A stretch of DNA of 64,000 nt from Gadus chalcogrammus (lineage: Eukaryota; Chordata; Actinopteri; Gadiformes; Gadidae). The stretch covers positions 7,199,911 through 7,263,910 of the forward strand of contig NC_079425.1 in NCBI RefSeq assembly GCF_026213295.1, given 5' to 3'. Each line of letters starts with the position of its first letter. Position 1 is the stretch's first letter. A model generated the notes under the pieces. The model did no database searches. It saw only the letters and a program-made list of their open reading frames with translations, and had not been told where the DNA came from. Position numbers and translations under genes: made by a program. Below are positions 15,465-26,602 of this stretch, piece after piece.

Positions 15465-15538
15465 TTTTCACTGTAAAGCGTCTTTGATTATCCAGAAAAA
15501 GGCTATTTCAATTCAATCAATTATTATTATAAGTACTT
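15465..15538 (+). mobile_element. 3' tail of an L2-like LINE or L2-tailed SINE
   Basis: The segment reads CTGTAAAGCGTCTTTGATTA, then a degenerate 'ctat..aat' stretch, and ends in a TTATTATTAT repeat. This is the usual 3' end of fish L2-type elements, here in plus orientation. Only the tail is present. Confidence 0.5.
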
Positions 15539-15539
15539 A

Positions 15540-16137
15540 CTACAGTATTTTTGTGAGCTGTACCACCGATGCAGTCCAGTGTTTGTCACTGAAGAACACT
15601 GAGTAAGCAATCAGTTCCTTTCCCGGTGCCTTTCTACTACCTTCCTCACTTACAGCCTCTTCTGCAAGGAGGACGGGTTCAGAGCCCCCCTGGTGCCTCC
15701 TTCTCAGCCTCATTTTATTCATTTGTGCCCTTTCATCATTGCATTTCCTTACTTAAGTGTCCTTGAATATATATATTTCAATATGTCTTATAGATGTACT
15801 GCAGACTATCCCTCCAAAATATTTTGCACATGATCTGCATAATTCATTTCAGACACATTCCTTGCCTGAAGTAAATTTTATTTGTTTATTTACATAGCTC
15901 AAAAGTTGTATTTGCATGTGATTTGTCTAGTTATTACAACAGAATTGTTCATGTGTGACAGATGAATATAAAATGTGGAGCACTGTGTTCCATTAGTCAG
16001 AGGACGAGGTGAGATGAACCAGAAGGCTGCATTAGAAACATAAGAGTTTGGTGACTAAGAATTTGTGTTTCAGGATAACTAAAAGCGGTAAAGACATATT
16101 CTGTTTTTGTTTGTTAGACCTATTTAAAGTCATTCTT
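15540..16137 (+). promoter_or_regulatory. Orphan GPCR-array upstream region
   Basis: This stretch matches the 5' flanks of the GPCR genes further right. It starts with the block GGTGCCTCCTTCTCAGCCTC (about 15690-15709). It then has the octamer ATTTGCAT at 15910-15917 and TATAAAA at 15967-15973 (57 bp start to start). No receptor exon follows, because the homology stops at the palindrome at 16138. Confidence 0.7.
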
Positions 16138-16187
16138 ATTATTATATAATCTATACCTAATTAATTAGGTATAGATTATATAATAAT
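16138..16187. repeat. Perfect 50-bp palindrome
   Basis: The left arm of 25 bases (16138-16162) is the exact reverse complement of the right arm (16163-16187), with no spacer. The centre is AATTAATT. The left arm is ordinary GPCR upstream sequence that also occurs non-inverted before other copies, so the palindrome marks an inversion/duplication junction. Confidence 0.97.
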
Positions 16188-16910
16188 GCTTGAATTAAAC
16201 CGATACTTGCCCAATCAGGCAAAAAATAAGATTGATAATACGTTGATAAAGCTCATTCAAATTGGTTTGTTTAATTGTTAGGAAGGTGTGGTACAACAGA
16301 AGGGGGTGAAGTAGACCGGCTGAGGAGGCACAGCGTAGAGCCAACTCCAGGTGGACATAGTCCTCATGTATCGTGTTGTGTCCCAGTTATACCGAAGCAT
16401 GCGAGTTGTATTGTCATTTCCTAAATATAGGAACAACAAAGCACCAAAGTTATGTATGGATGATATTATGTATAATATCATTCAGAATGTTGCTAGAGTT
16501 TTGACTAAAACTAAAATCTCACCTGATGGTTGCAGAAGAAAGATCACTGCACTGGCATCCTGTTTCCCAGAGATTAAAAGTAGTATTTGCATCTAATTTG
16601 TCTAGGTATTACAACAGAATTGTTCAAGTGTGACAGATGGTGTCACACAATGAGCCTAAAATGTTGACTAATGGAACTATGTTACATTAGTCAGATGATG
16701 TGGTGAGCTGAATCAGAAGGCTGCTTTAGAAACATAAGAGTTTGGACATTAAGGAGTTGCATTTCAGGATAACTAAAAGCGGTAAAGACATATTCTGTTT
16801 TTGTTTGTTGGATAAAGTGATTCTCATTATTATATAATCCATACCTAATTAATTGCCTTGCAAAATAGGTTTTGAAGGTAGAATTTTTTTTAACACTCAT
16901 TACGATCACT
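16188..16910 (+). other. GPCR-array spacer with LINE scrap, then second upstream fragment
   Basis: From about 16188 to 16460 it matches the spacer downstream of the copy at 26951 (27840-28130). About 16460-16570 encodes a scrap of LINE reverse-transcriptase C-terminus (IIQNVARVLTKTKI, then RSLHWHPVSQ). From 16575 it is again GPCR 5' flank, with an octamer ATTTGCAT at 16585-16592. The expected TATA segment is replaced by other sequence. It ends at the start of the LINE at about 16921. Confidence 0.6.
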
Positions 16911-16920
16911 GGACAATAAA

Positions 16921-19560
16921 ATGGACCATATACGACTGCTGAGGTTAGTGAATCGTAAAGTGAGAAACTGCTGTGCGCTTGTTTTCACCGAAACATGGCT
17001 TAATGACAACATCCCCGACTCCGCTGTACAACTGGAGCAAGAAAAATGCTTCGGAAACGGTGAGAAGACTCGAGGAGGCGGGGTCTGTGTTTACATTCGC
17101 GATGCGTGGTGCCGTGACGCTGTGGTAGTATGCAAACACTGTTCACTACTGGCGGAGTTAATGATCATAAGGTGCCTTCCTTTGTACCTGCTGAGGGAGT
17201 TTACTGCGATTTTGCTAGTCGCGGTATGCATCCCTCCAACCTCCACCAGCAGTGACAGGAATGCGGCACGTTGTGACTGTATCAGGCCATCAGTGAACAA
17301 CAGAGAGCACACCCAGATGGATTCATCATCATCGCTGGAGATTTTAATCATAATGATCTTAAGACCGTCCTTCCAAAACCCCACCAGCATGTTGATTTCC
17401 GAACAAGAGGAGATAACATTTTGGATATGGTCTACAGTACCCACAACGGAGCATACAAGCCCCCCCCCCCCCCTGCCCCACATCGGACTATATGATCGCA
17501 TCACTGTTATGCTAATGCCAGCATACAGACAGAGAGTGAAAGTCACAAACCGATTCGGTAGCAAGTACGTGTGTGGCTAGAGGGGGCCTCCTCTGCTCTT
17601 ACGGACTGTTTTGGAACAACAGACTGGGAAATGTTTAAGCAGGCAGCCACATACAACAACCACACAGACATTGAGGAGCACACATACACTGGTACTTCTT
17701 ACATCAGGAAGTGCATCAATGATGTGACTCACACATCGACCATCATCACTCGGAATAACCGGAAGCCATGACTGACCGGGGAAGTCAACCGGCTGCTGAG
17801 TACCAGAGACAACGCCTTCAGAGCCGGGGATGAAACTGGCCTGAGAACAGCGAGAGCCTACCTGTCCCGTGGCATCAGGAAAGCAAAACAGGACTATGCT
17901 GAAAAGATAACCTGCCACTTCAGAGACAGCAGAGACGCACGGAGCCTGTGGCAGGGCATACTGATCATCACGGACTACAAGCCCGCGCCACAGATCTGCG
18001 ACGACAACATCTCTCTGCTCAACAACCTCAACAGTTTCTTTGCACGGATTGAAGCCACAAACAACACAAACCCAGAGAAAACTCCACCCAACCACCCTGA
18101 TCACGCTCTGTGCCTGTCTGCTGCCAGTGTGAAGAGGATACTCTCCACCATCAACCCCCGCAAGGCAACAGGCTCAGACAACATTCCAGGCCGTGTGATG
18201 AAGGACTTCTTCCCAGAGGAGACAAGCTGCTGTCCCATCACATTTCAAGGCCACCATCATCATACCTGTGCCAAAGGAACCTGCTCCATCCTGCTTCACT
18301 GACTATCACCCTGTGGCATTGACCCCCATCATAATGAAGTGTTTCGAATGGCTAGTCATGTCACACATCAAATCCATCCTCTCCCCCACCCTGGACCTCT
18401 TTCAGTTCGCATACCGAGCCAAACGGCCCACAGAGGATGCAATCTGCTCTGCTCTCTATCCAGCCCTCACCCACCTAGACTCAACAGACTCATATGTGAG
18501 AATGCTGTTCATAGACTTCAGTTCAGCCTTCAGCACCATTATCCCACAACAACTCATCTGTAAACCGGACCAGCTGGGGCTCAACACCTCCCTTTGCAAC
18601 TGGCTGCTGGACTTTCTCATTGAGAGGCCACAAGCAGTACGAGTCGGCAACAACACCTTGAGTAGCATCACACTCGGCACAGGGGCCCCCCAAGGCTGTG
18701 TGCTCAGTCCCCTGCTCTTCACCCTGCTGACTCATGACTGCACACCAACCTACAGCGCAAACCACATGGTGAAGTATGTGGACGATACAACTCTGGTGGG
18801 TCTCATCAACAAGTTCGACGAGACCCACTACAGGGAGGAGGTCAACCTTCTGACCACGTGGTGCAGAGCCAACAACCTCCTGCTGAATGTAAGCAAAACC
18901 AAGGAGATTGTTGTTGACTTCCGGAGAGGCCACACTGAACACCCAGCACTGACCATCGATGGTGCTGCTGTGGAGAGAGGGAGCAGCACCAAAGTCCTGG
19001 GGTTGCACATCAGAGAGGACCTCTCCTCGACAACCGGCACTGCATCACTGGCAAAGAAAACACAGCGGCCCCTCTTGCTCCTTTGCAAACTGAAGCAAGC
19101 GAAAGCTCCTCCACCCATAATGTGCACTTTCTACCGGTGCACCATCGAAAGCATCCTGTCCAGCCACTGTGTGTGGGGGGGGGGGGAGCTGCACTGAATA
19201 CAGCAGGACAGCACTGCAACGCATAGTCAACACAGCTGGAAGGATCATTGATGCCCCACGTTGACCCGCCCTACCCGAAAAGCGACCACGATGTGAGCTA
19301 CGCCAACCACAGTCTGTTCAGCCTCCTGCCCTCTGGGAGAAGGTATCGGAGCTCCCGTGCCCACTCCACCAGCCTCAAAAACAGCTTCTACCCCCCACCC
19401 GAAACACTGACACGTATGCTGCTTCTCTTAGATGTTATTATCTTATTGTCTATCTCTTTAATATTATTAATGTTATTTCTTGTGCACATACATTTTTACT
19501 TTTAATGTTGTCTTATCTGTTGCTTACTTTTACTGTGGTCTTATCTGTTCACCGTGGGAT
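16921..19560 (+). mobile_element. Non-LTR retrotransposon with endonuclease and RT, several frame breaks
   Basis: The 5' part (16921-17580) encodes an apurinic-endonuclease-like segment (FTETWLNDNIPDSAVQLE, then GGVCVYIRDAW). After frame breaks the RT follows at 18268-19197: the core [39 protein letters not shown], the catalytic YVDDTTLV, and [10 protein letters not shown]-run near 19173-19185 breaks the last part, which continues with SLLPSGRRYRSSRAHSTSLK (about 19318-19380). The 3' end has CACCGTGGGATAGTGAGAAA, a motif seen at fish LINE 3' ends. A YVDD variant replaces YADD. The element sits where a GPCR coding region is expected. Confidence 0.88.
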
Positions 19561-19576
19561 AGTGAGAAACGTCATC

Positions 19577-19735
19577 TGTCACGCCGCGTCCTGCTACGCG
19601 GTCCAATGCCTCCATCTAGTGGCTACTTGACGCCAGTGGTCCTTCTCCTGACACAGTCTACAATCACCATTCCCTACTTCAGCCGGGGATCTCCTATCAG
19701 CCAGCGCCAGTTCGTCGTTGTTTGCCTTCCAGACA
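19577..19735. mobile_element. Possible LTR fragment
   Basis: A 159-bp GC-richer block begins TGTCACGCC and ends CCAGACA (TG...CA). It lies between the LINE tail and GPCR 3'-flank sequence. No convincing target duplication or partner LTR is seen. Confidence 0.35.
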
Positions 19736-19779
19736 TGTCTCAATATAACAAGAAAATATTTTCAGCCGTTTACCGTTTT

Positions 19780-20045
19780 CCTAATTTCTTGTTATATTGA
19801 GAACTTTTTTCATGAAATTACACAACTTTCTTTGCATTATATTTTCCTGTAAATTACAAACATAAACAACATGTTATTAGTTTAAAATGACTCGTAAATA
19901 TCTGTAGTCATGCCGATCAATAGTGATTTCAATAATGTTAAAAAATCCTATTCTGTAACTTATGTATTAAGCAAATAAAAAGGCAAACCCTGAGCATCAC
20001 AACAGCCCCCTTTGTGGGTTAAACAGTACAGTTTCACGAAAAACA
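19780..20045 (+). other. Orphan GPCR-array 3' flank
   Basis: The block TCTTTGCATTATATTTTCCT with the following TCAATAGTGATTTCAATAAT matches the downstream flank of the intact copy at 39784 (40925-41050). It shows that a receptor gene once lay between 16.6 and 19.8 kb. Confidence 0.65.
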
Positions 20046-21518
20046 TGTTGGGGTTGAGGGTGCAGGCAGGCAGGTAGGACCCAGACGCAGACGGTTTAGG
20101 GAGAACAGCACTTTATTTTCGCCTAAAGGCTAAGGCAGGAACCAGGGAACTCAGGTGACAACAGGGAACAGGGAACACGCAGGACGAACAACCACAATGA
20201 TAGCACAAGGAACAAAGGAAAGACAAACGCAACGAGGAACGGGTCCCCTCTGGAGGAAGGCCAGGTAGAGGGCGGGTCCCCTCTGTAGGAAGGCCAGGTA
20301 GAGGGCGGGTCCCCTCTGGAGGAAGGCCAGGTAGAGGGCGGACCCCCCTCTGGAAGGCAAGGTAGAGGGCTGGTCCCCTCTGGAGGTAGGCGAGGTAGAG
20401 GGCGGACCCCCTGTGGAAGGCGGGACCCCTCAGGAAGGCAAGGTAGAGGGCTGGTCCCCTCTAGAGGCAGAGGGCGTGCCCCTTCCAAAAGGTTTGGAAG
20501 GAGGGACCCCTCTGGAAGGCCTTGAAGAGGAACCCCCCTCGGGACGGAGTGGAGGAGGGCCCCCACAGGCAGGAGCGGAGGGCGTGCCTCCCCTGGACGG
20601 TCTGGAGGGCGGGCCACCTCCGGCAGGAGCGCAGGGCGGACCTCCTCAGCCAGGGGAAGAGGCCGGTCCCCCTCTGGAAGGCGAGGAGTGGGCTCAGGAA
20701 CCGGACAGGGCTCGGGGACCGGAGTCAGTGCGGGAGCTGGAGTGCCAGGAGGAACCGGGTGGTACCCCACACTCACCACCCCCACTCTGATTGTCCGCAA
20801 GGGAGGAGGCTGGTAGCAAGGGACCGGGGGCAGAGGCTGGTAGCTAGGGGCCGGGGACAGAGGCTGGTAGCTAGGGGCCGGGGGCAGAGGCTGGTAGCTG
20901 GGGGCCGGGGACAGAGGCTGGTAGCTGGGGGCCGGGGGCAGAGGCTGAGAGTAGGAGCGTGGAGGCTTAGGCCGGTCACAAAAGTCCAGTGGCAGAGGCA
21001 TGTAGCTCTCAGGCCAAAAGACTGTGGGGCTGAGCAGCTCAACTGCCCACTCGGGCAAGGCGTCCTCCAACTCGGGCCTTGACGAGACAGCCCTGCGTGT
21101 ACGTTTCAAGATAGCCTCCTGCTCCTTCTTGCTGGGAATGTTCTCCCAGAAATCCATTGCTTTGATTATGAACATCAATAAATCCTCCAACTCACGGCAA
21201 AATTGAGCATCCGCTGGGTCCAATGTTTGTGCTGTCATTCTGTTGGGGTTGAGGGTGCAGGCAGGCAGGTAGGACCCAGACGCAGACGGTTTAGGGAGAA
21301 CAGCACTTTATTTTCGCCTAAAGGCTAAGGCAGGAACCAGGGAACTCAGGTGACAACAGGGAACACGCAGGTCGAACAACCACAATGACAGCACGAGGAA
21401 CAAAGGAAAGACAAGGGCTTAAGTAACAAACGCAACGAGGAACAGCTGAGACACATTAGGGGAGGGAGCAGTAATCAACACAGGAGGGAAACACACCAAA
21501 ACACGACAGACTATGACA
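20046..21518 (-). mobile_element. Compact LTR element with intact 5-bp target duplication
   Basis: On the minus strand the 5' LTR is 21518-21241 (278 bp, starts TGTCATAGTCTG, ends CAACA) and carries an AATAAA signal in GCGAAAATAAAGTGCTG. The 3' LTR (about 20240-20046) is the same sequence, but its U3 half (about 75 bp) is missing, and a 13-bp segment present in the 5' copy is absent. The target duplication AAACA stands at 20041-20045 and 21519-21523. The only internal content is one proline-rich gag-like frame. There is no protease, RT or integrase, so it is non-autonomous. Confidence 0.85.
20123..21238 (-). CDS. Proline-rich gag-like ORF of the LTR element, 371 aa
   Basis: The ATG lies three bases inside the 5' LTR border. 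Residues about 6-110 form a charged, helical-looking N-terminal part (LDPADAQFCRELEDLLMFII at 6-25, then DALPEWAVELLSPTVF). The LDPADA start resembles gag starts of fish Ty3/Gypsy elements; this is recall of the family, not a search. Residues about 118-155 are about five nine-residue repeats of the type LPPAPSYQP / LSPAPSYQP. The rest is Pro/Leu/Glu-rich and then repeats PSTWPSSRGD units. The last ~35 residues run into the 3' LTR and include a hydrophobic stretch (FVFPLFLVLSLWLFVL). No zinc knuckle is seen. A host proline-rich protein is unlikely, since the frame sits exactly between LTRs. Confidence 0.6.
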   Translation of the reverse strand: MTAQTLDPADAQFCRELEDLLMFIIKAMDFWENIPSKKEQEAILKRTRRAVSSRPELEDALPEWAVELLSPTVFWPESYMPLPLDFCDRPKPPRSYSQPLPPAPSYQPLSPAPSYQPLPPAPSYQPLSPAPSYQPLPPVPCYQPPPLRTIRVGVVSVGYHPVPPGTPAPALTPVPEPCPVPEPTPRLPEGDRPLPLAEEVRPALLPEVARPPDRPGEARPPLLPVGALLHSVPRGVPLQGLPEGSLLPNLLEGARPLPLEGTSPLPCLPEGSRLPQGVRPLPRLPPEGTSPLPCLPEGGPPSTWPSSRGDPPSTWPSYRGDPPSTWPSSRGDPFLVAFVFPLFLVLSLWLFVLRVPCSLLSPEFPGSCLSL

Positions 21519-21523
21519 AAACA

Positions 21524-22168
21524 AGCACTGTTTTATAAGAATAAAGTTTTTTTTTAGGTCAAAATAGATTTACCTTTAGCCAGCTAGGTGTAACATAAGT
21601 ATAATAGTCGGCAGGGTTCGTAGCAGATAATCAATAACTCACTTTATAATTTGCTTTAGTTTCTGTGTTCCACATATCTGGAGCAAACTTCCACAATAGC
21701 TGGGGTTGGTGTATAGTTTGTGTATAACACTATATAATTGAAGATCAGTGAATCTTGAATTACGCCTACAGCACATTCATGGTCTGAATGTATATACATA
21801 GAATCAAATGTAACCTACATTTGATTAGGTAGAGAGAATGGTAAAATTTAGTAAACCAAATAATTTGTCTCATTGTTTTTATCAGTCAAAACTGCCTGAA
21901 GTTATCACAGGGTGCATCTATTTTTCATTTTTATTTCATAAAGTTGACACAAAATCCTATAATCAGTACTGGCTACAGTATTTTTATGAGCTGTACCTCC
22001 ACTTTAGTGTTAATTTTGTAGCCCATTTTTCTTAGTCTTGTGTAAAAGTTCCTTATTAGTATTAGTCCGATTTAGTCATTCACATATCATTTTTTGTTAG
22101 TCATGTTTTAGTCGACTAAAAGTCTCAACATTTTAGTCTTGTTTTAGTCAAACGAGGACTAAAGGTAT
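21524..22168 (+). other. GPCR-array flank and TAGTC-rich repeat
   Basis: About 21541-21650 matches the flank near 31890-31990. At 22060-22168 there is a run of TTTTAGTCGACTAAAA-like units, a common degenerate fish repeat. No gene is seen. Confidence 0.45.
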
Positions 22169-22342
22169 TGTAGTGACCATTAGTGAGAGTGTTGTGTGTG
22201 TTGGTCAGGGTTGCCGTGGTTCTGTTATGTTCTGGGGGTCATGAATAAAGGCAGTCAATAGTTGTGCGGTGTATGAGGTGTGGAACTGCATAATTGCTTG
22301 AACCTGGGCTCCCGTCTCAACCTTCCCGCACTGCTCGCCACA
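22169..22342. mobile_element. Solo-LTR-like fragment
   Basis: It begins TGTAGTGACC and ends GCTCGCCACA. It shares its 3' half (AACCTGGGCT, then CGTACTGCTCACC-like) with the better-defined solo LTR at 53114-53409. The flanks do not form a clear target duplication. Confidence 0.5.
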
Positions 22343-23476
22343 CTATTTTTGTCAAGTTTGAGTCAAAACATTTCCGCATTTGGTTTTTATTTCAGAGACG
22401 GTTGTTGTTTATCATTCCAGTTGAATTTTGTTCCAAACAGCTAATATATTGATTAAATTTCATAAAAGCTTGGATAAACTAACATTTTGAATTAATTTAA
22501 TTGAATGAATGAATCTTCTATGCAATTTTGCGTGTCTGGTTTGTTGATTCAATACACCTTTACATTTGTTGCACTTGTTCTGACAATTTTATTTAGAATC
22601 ACCAACAAAATTAAAGAAACTGTTCAATAATATGACTGAAATGTGCCGGCGCACATACTGCTGTAAATACGGTACTGAAATGTGCATGCGTGCATACTGT
22701 TGTATGGGTAAAGCGCACATGGGATACTTATCCGGGTGAACATGAGTTATGCAAGTTCTCCGTAAACGACACAGAACGTAAAATGGAGGGAATTTTTGTT
22801 TACTGTTTATTTCATGCAAAACATTTTTGTCTTGTTTTTATTTGTCAACAATAAGGCACATTAAACGTCTTAGTCAGTGCTTTTAGAACATTGGTAGCAA
22901 TGGGTAATAGGGTCGTTCATGAACATATTTTGTGTCGTCACGTCTGAGGTAATGAACACTACTCCACTGCAGTCCAGTACTGTTTGACACTGAAGAACTC
23001 CATCCTAGTGCCTTGCTACTGCCTCCTCCCTTACAGCCTCTTCTGCCAGGAGGATGGGTTCTGATCCCCCCTGGTGCCTCCTTCTCAGCCTCATGGACGA
23101 AGAAATTTTCCACTGTATTTCCACCTATGTTATGAGGTCACCAAGGTCAAGACCTCAGTAATTTTTTTAGAGCTAGATAATCCTTCTGAGATGAGTGCAT
23201 GCTGACTTCAGTTTAGACCTGTTGCGTTGTTTCCGCTGTTTGTGACATAAACTGGTGCGTGCCAGAACCGAGTACAACAGTGTTTTTCCAACCCTATAGC
23301 TACGGCCCTGTCTGATAGAACCACATTATGAAAATACTTCTTACAGACCACATGTACTGCAGACTATCCCAACAAAGGATTGTGCGCACCATCTGCATGA
23401 TTCAGTGCAGACACATTCATTGCCTGAAGTTGATTTTATCTATTTACCTCTGTTTATTTAAACAGAGGTCAAATGT
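22343..23476 (+). other. GPCR-array spacer
   Basis: From about 22960 it carries the GGTGCCTCCTTCTCAGCCTC upstream block shared by the GPCR units. The part before that is AT-rich, with a short degenerate repeat around 22640-22720. No gene is seen. Confidence 0.5.
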
Positions 23477-23479
23477 AGC

Positions 23480-23543
23480 ATTTGCATTTGATTTGTTTAG
23501 TTATCGCAACACAATTGGTCATGTGTGACAGATGAACATAAAA
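23480..23543 (+). promoter_or_regulatory. Octamer-TATA module of GPCR copy 1
   Basis: ATTTGCAT at 23480-23487 and CATAAAA at 23537-23543 are 57 bp apart (start to start), about 310 bp before the ATG. The TATA box has a C in its first position. Confidence 0.6.
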
Positions 23544-23851
23544 TGTGGAGAACTTTGTTCTATTAGTCATTCGTCCGACGAGGGGAGCGGAACCAGTATG
23601 CTGCATTAGAAACATAGGATAGTTTGGACATTCAGAATTTGTGTTTCAAGATATATCAAAGTGGTAAAGTCATACTCTGTTTTTGTTAGTCAGACCTAAT
23701 TGAAGTCATTCCAATTATTATATAATCATAATCTAATTATTTTCTTCAAAAGGTAGGATTAAGAACAATTTTGGCTGAGCATTTGAGTGCTAGAATATCT
23801 GCCTAGTCAGCCGCAAAACTTTTCAGGACCCAAACAGGGGCATTTGAGGCA

Positions 23852-24847
23852 ATGATCATGTTTCCAGAGTATGACAATATCACCTCTGACAATTCAACGA
23901 CAAATGTAATCTTTTTAAAGTGTGGAATTACATTACCAGCGCTCACAACTTACATCCAAGGAATGACAGGCACCTTTCTGCTTCCTTACGTGGTTGTTGG
24001 CCTTCCAGTCAACCTATGGGTGATGTGGCTTATCACTCACGGAACAAAGGATTCATTGGCGGCTGAGTTTTTCCTTCTAAATTTGGCAATATGTGAGACC
24101 CTGTTCCTGTTGGGGAGTCCTTTACAGTTGTACTGCTTGTTTGGCCCTGCTGGTAGTGGCCCGGTTGTTCAAATCCTGGTTACTGAACATTGGGTGCTAA
24201 TAAACTTCGGCCGTCCCCTGTTCCAGTGCTCCATCTGCCTGGAGCGCTACCTGGCTGTCCTTCACCCTTTGACCTTCATCAGGTAACCAATAATATTACA
24301 GTTTCCAGTGATGCAAGCCTTGAGCGCTGAGGCGTTGAGGCGTTCCTTGATTCAATAACAATCCCATGCTGTGTTGTGTCATATTATCTTTTACAGGTTC
24401 AAGCCTCTGAGATTCAGAGTATTCTGCAGCGGTCTGATGTGGTTCGCGTTAACAGTCCACTTGTTGAGCATTTGGACAGCTGATGTTGGATATCTTTTCA
24501 CAGTAACACTCTTGTCATTTTTCCTAACACTGTCTGTAATTGTGTTCTGTTGTTTGTCGGTTCTCTGGTCCCTGAAGCAGCCAGGGCCAGTAGAGACAGA
24601 GAGGACAGGGGGTAACAATATGAAGAGAAGAGCCTTCAACATCATTTCATTGAATCTGGGGATTATTGTGTTTACTTATTTCCCCTCCTTGGTCACCTTG
24701 TCTTCTAAAATTATTTTGTCTTGGGATATCTTTTTTTATCTGAGTTATCCTGCTATGTATCTGACACTGTTGGGTGGGATTGCCCAACCTTTACTTTATC
24801 TGCAGAAGGCTGGGAAACTGCCTAGGAAAAGTTTTTTTTTACGTTGA
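23852..24847 (+). CDS. Divergent class A GPCR, array copy 1, intact
   Basis: Two exons, 23852-24282 and 24397-24847, joined by a 114-bp GT-AG intron in phase 2, give 293 aa. The extracellular N-terminus (about 35 residues) has an Asn-Ser-Thr glycosylation sequon (DNSTTN). Seven hydrophobic segments follow. TM1 has the PVNLWVMWL version of the GNxxV region. TM2 has Glu instead of the usual Asp (NLAICE). TM3 ends ERYLAVLHP (about 131-139) just before the intron. The third intracellular loop is LKQPGPVETERTGGNNMKRR. TM7 reads QPLLYL in place of NPxxY. There is no Cys at the start of TM3 and none in the very short second extracellular loop. I do not assign a ligand or a named receptor family; multi-copy fish families of this type suggest a chemosensory or immune role (inference). 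Confidence 0.85.
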
Positions 24848-24904
24848 AACAACTATGGTTAAACTATAGAGTCAAAATCGAAAAACATACAGGAACTCGT
24901 TATA

Positions 24905-25090
24905 ACAAAAGGTTTTCTTCTCATGAGATCATTTTTATCGTTATATTTAGATCTTTTCCTGTTATATTGACATATTTTCTTGCTATATTTGCATATGTTC
25001 CTGTAATATTAACATGTTCTCCTGTTTTACTGAAATATGTTCTTGTTACATTGTGATATTTTCCTGTTATATTGAGTTTTTTTCATTGGA
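24905..25090 (+). repeat. Degenerate ~20-bp AT-rich repeat, GPCR 3' flank
   Basis: Units near TTTTCCTGTTATATTGAGAT repeat with a period of about 20 bp directly after the GPCR stop. Equivalent arrays follow other copies at about 31270-31450, 40800-40935, 44360-44655, 46770-46950, 47405-47700, 49815-49995 and 50450-50610. Confidence 0.75.
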
Positions 25091-26600
25091 TAATATTTTC
25101 TTGTTAAAACATAATTAAATTACCCAAAAATAAAAATAAGATGTAGTTAGCTTAAAATGACTTGGGCATATCCATAGTAAATTCGGATCGATAGTGATTT
25201 CCATAATAATATCAATAAAATCACATCCTGCAACTTTAATTATACAAATAAAAATGCTGGCCAGCCCAATCGTCTCACTTTGTTTACAATAGTTTTACTA
25301 TAGATACCCCAAAAAAAATAAAACTCAAACTAAACACCCAGGCAAGCTACGCTAGATAGAGTGACACAATTTCACAGCCAGTTAGAGTGGCCAGAACAGT
25401 TATTGAGTTTTTTATCTTAAAAGTCTGAAAGCCTTCTAACTGGGAGGGACTCAATCATACACATTCCAGCTTACATACATAATAATGACAATTTAAGGAA
25501 ATATTTTCAGGGAGATGGACATCGAGAGGGTATGTTGTCGCCAGTCCCCGAAGGAGAGTTGTCACAGCCAGATGCTGTCTCCGAAAGATTAAGGCCGGAC
25601 ACATTTATGTTTACATGTAAATTATTGCAAATAAACATTGTAAATAAACATTATTGCATATATTTTGACAATGGTTCTTTTTTTATATAACACATGTTAG
25701 GAACACTTTTCTTCCAGATTTTCAATCATGCACACCTTTTGGTTAGAAAAATATTTATTTTGGATATTGAAAGAAATGTAAGTGAAAGTTCTTCATGTTT
25801 TGTTTTTTTGCCTTACGACCATTGTGTAGCATCTTCTTGAGGGTTCTCTGGATTAAGGTTTCCTGGTGACACTGGTACCCGCATAAGTTTGGATGTGGGT
25901 GGTGGCTGTACCGGCCTCTGTACTGTTCTCCCTGAATAATTAGATGTGCATTGTTTACAACAACTTGCAGTTGACGTTCTTCATTCTGTCACTGAAGTTA
26001 CAATAAATTAAATCTACTACCTTCCTCTCTTACAGCCTTTTCTGCTCAGAGGATGGTTTCTGAGCCAACCTGGTGCCTCCTTCTCATCCTCATGGATGAG
26101 GCTGATTCCCCCCATGACATTATTTTCCACTGTATTTCAACCTTTGTATTCCTTTGTGCCCTTCATCCTGCATTTCCTTAATTAAATGTCTGTGAATATA
26201 CATGGGTGAAATATGGGAGCATACCTGTAGCCAGCTATGTGGTCACCAAGGTCAGGACCTCAGTCATTTTTTTAGAGCAAAAAATTAAAATGGAAAGCGT
26301 CACACTTTTTTTTTTATTTGTGGTTGATCACTTGTCCGATATGAGTGCATGCTGACTTCAGTATAGAGCTCTTACTTTGGGTCCGCCGTATGTGACATCA
26401 GCTGGTGCGTGCGGGAACCGAGTACAAGTAGACTGTTTTTCCAACCCTAGCTACGGCCCTGTCTGATAAAACCACATTTATGAAAAAATGTCATGTACTG
26501 CAGACTATCCCAACAAAGGATTGTGCGCACCACCTGCATGATTCAGTGATGACTCATTCATTGACTGAAGTTGATTTTATTTAAATAGAGTTCAAATGTA
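25091..26600 (+). other. GPCR-array spacer between copies 1 and 2
   Basis: The first part is the common 3' flank (ATGCTGGCCAGCCC at about 25252). The part from about 26020 is the common 5' flank. I see no independent gene. Confidence 0.55.
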
Positions 26601-26602
26601 GT

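Noticed and set aside
15690..15740. A tRNA-derived SINE in the GPCR upstream block (GGGTTCTGATCC resembles a B box at 23054)
   Set aside because: No A box at the right distance and no tRNA fold. The block is better described as shared array flank.
20413..21082. Plus-strand Gly/Pro/Arg-rich frames over the LTR element
   Set aside because: They are reverse-frame shadows of the proline-rich gag-like repeats.
20123..21238. Host salivary- or antifreeze-type proline-rich protein
   Set aside because: The frame sits exactly between TG...CA repeats with a 5-bp target duplication and no introns, so a retroelement gene is the better reading.
24391..24645. Minus-strand frame that recurs opposite exon 2 of several GPCR copies (also 27408, 40306, 43880, 49333)
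   Set aside because: It is the antisense shadow of a strongly conserved exon. Its repetition reflects the receptor duplication, not a second gene.
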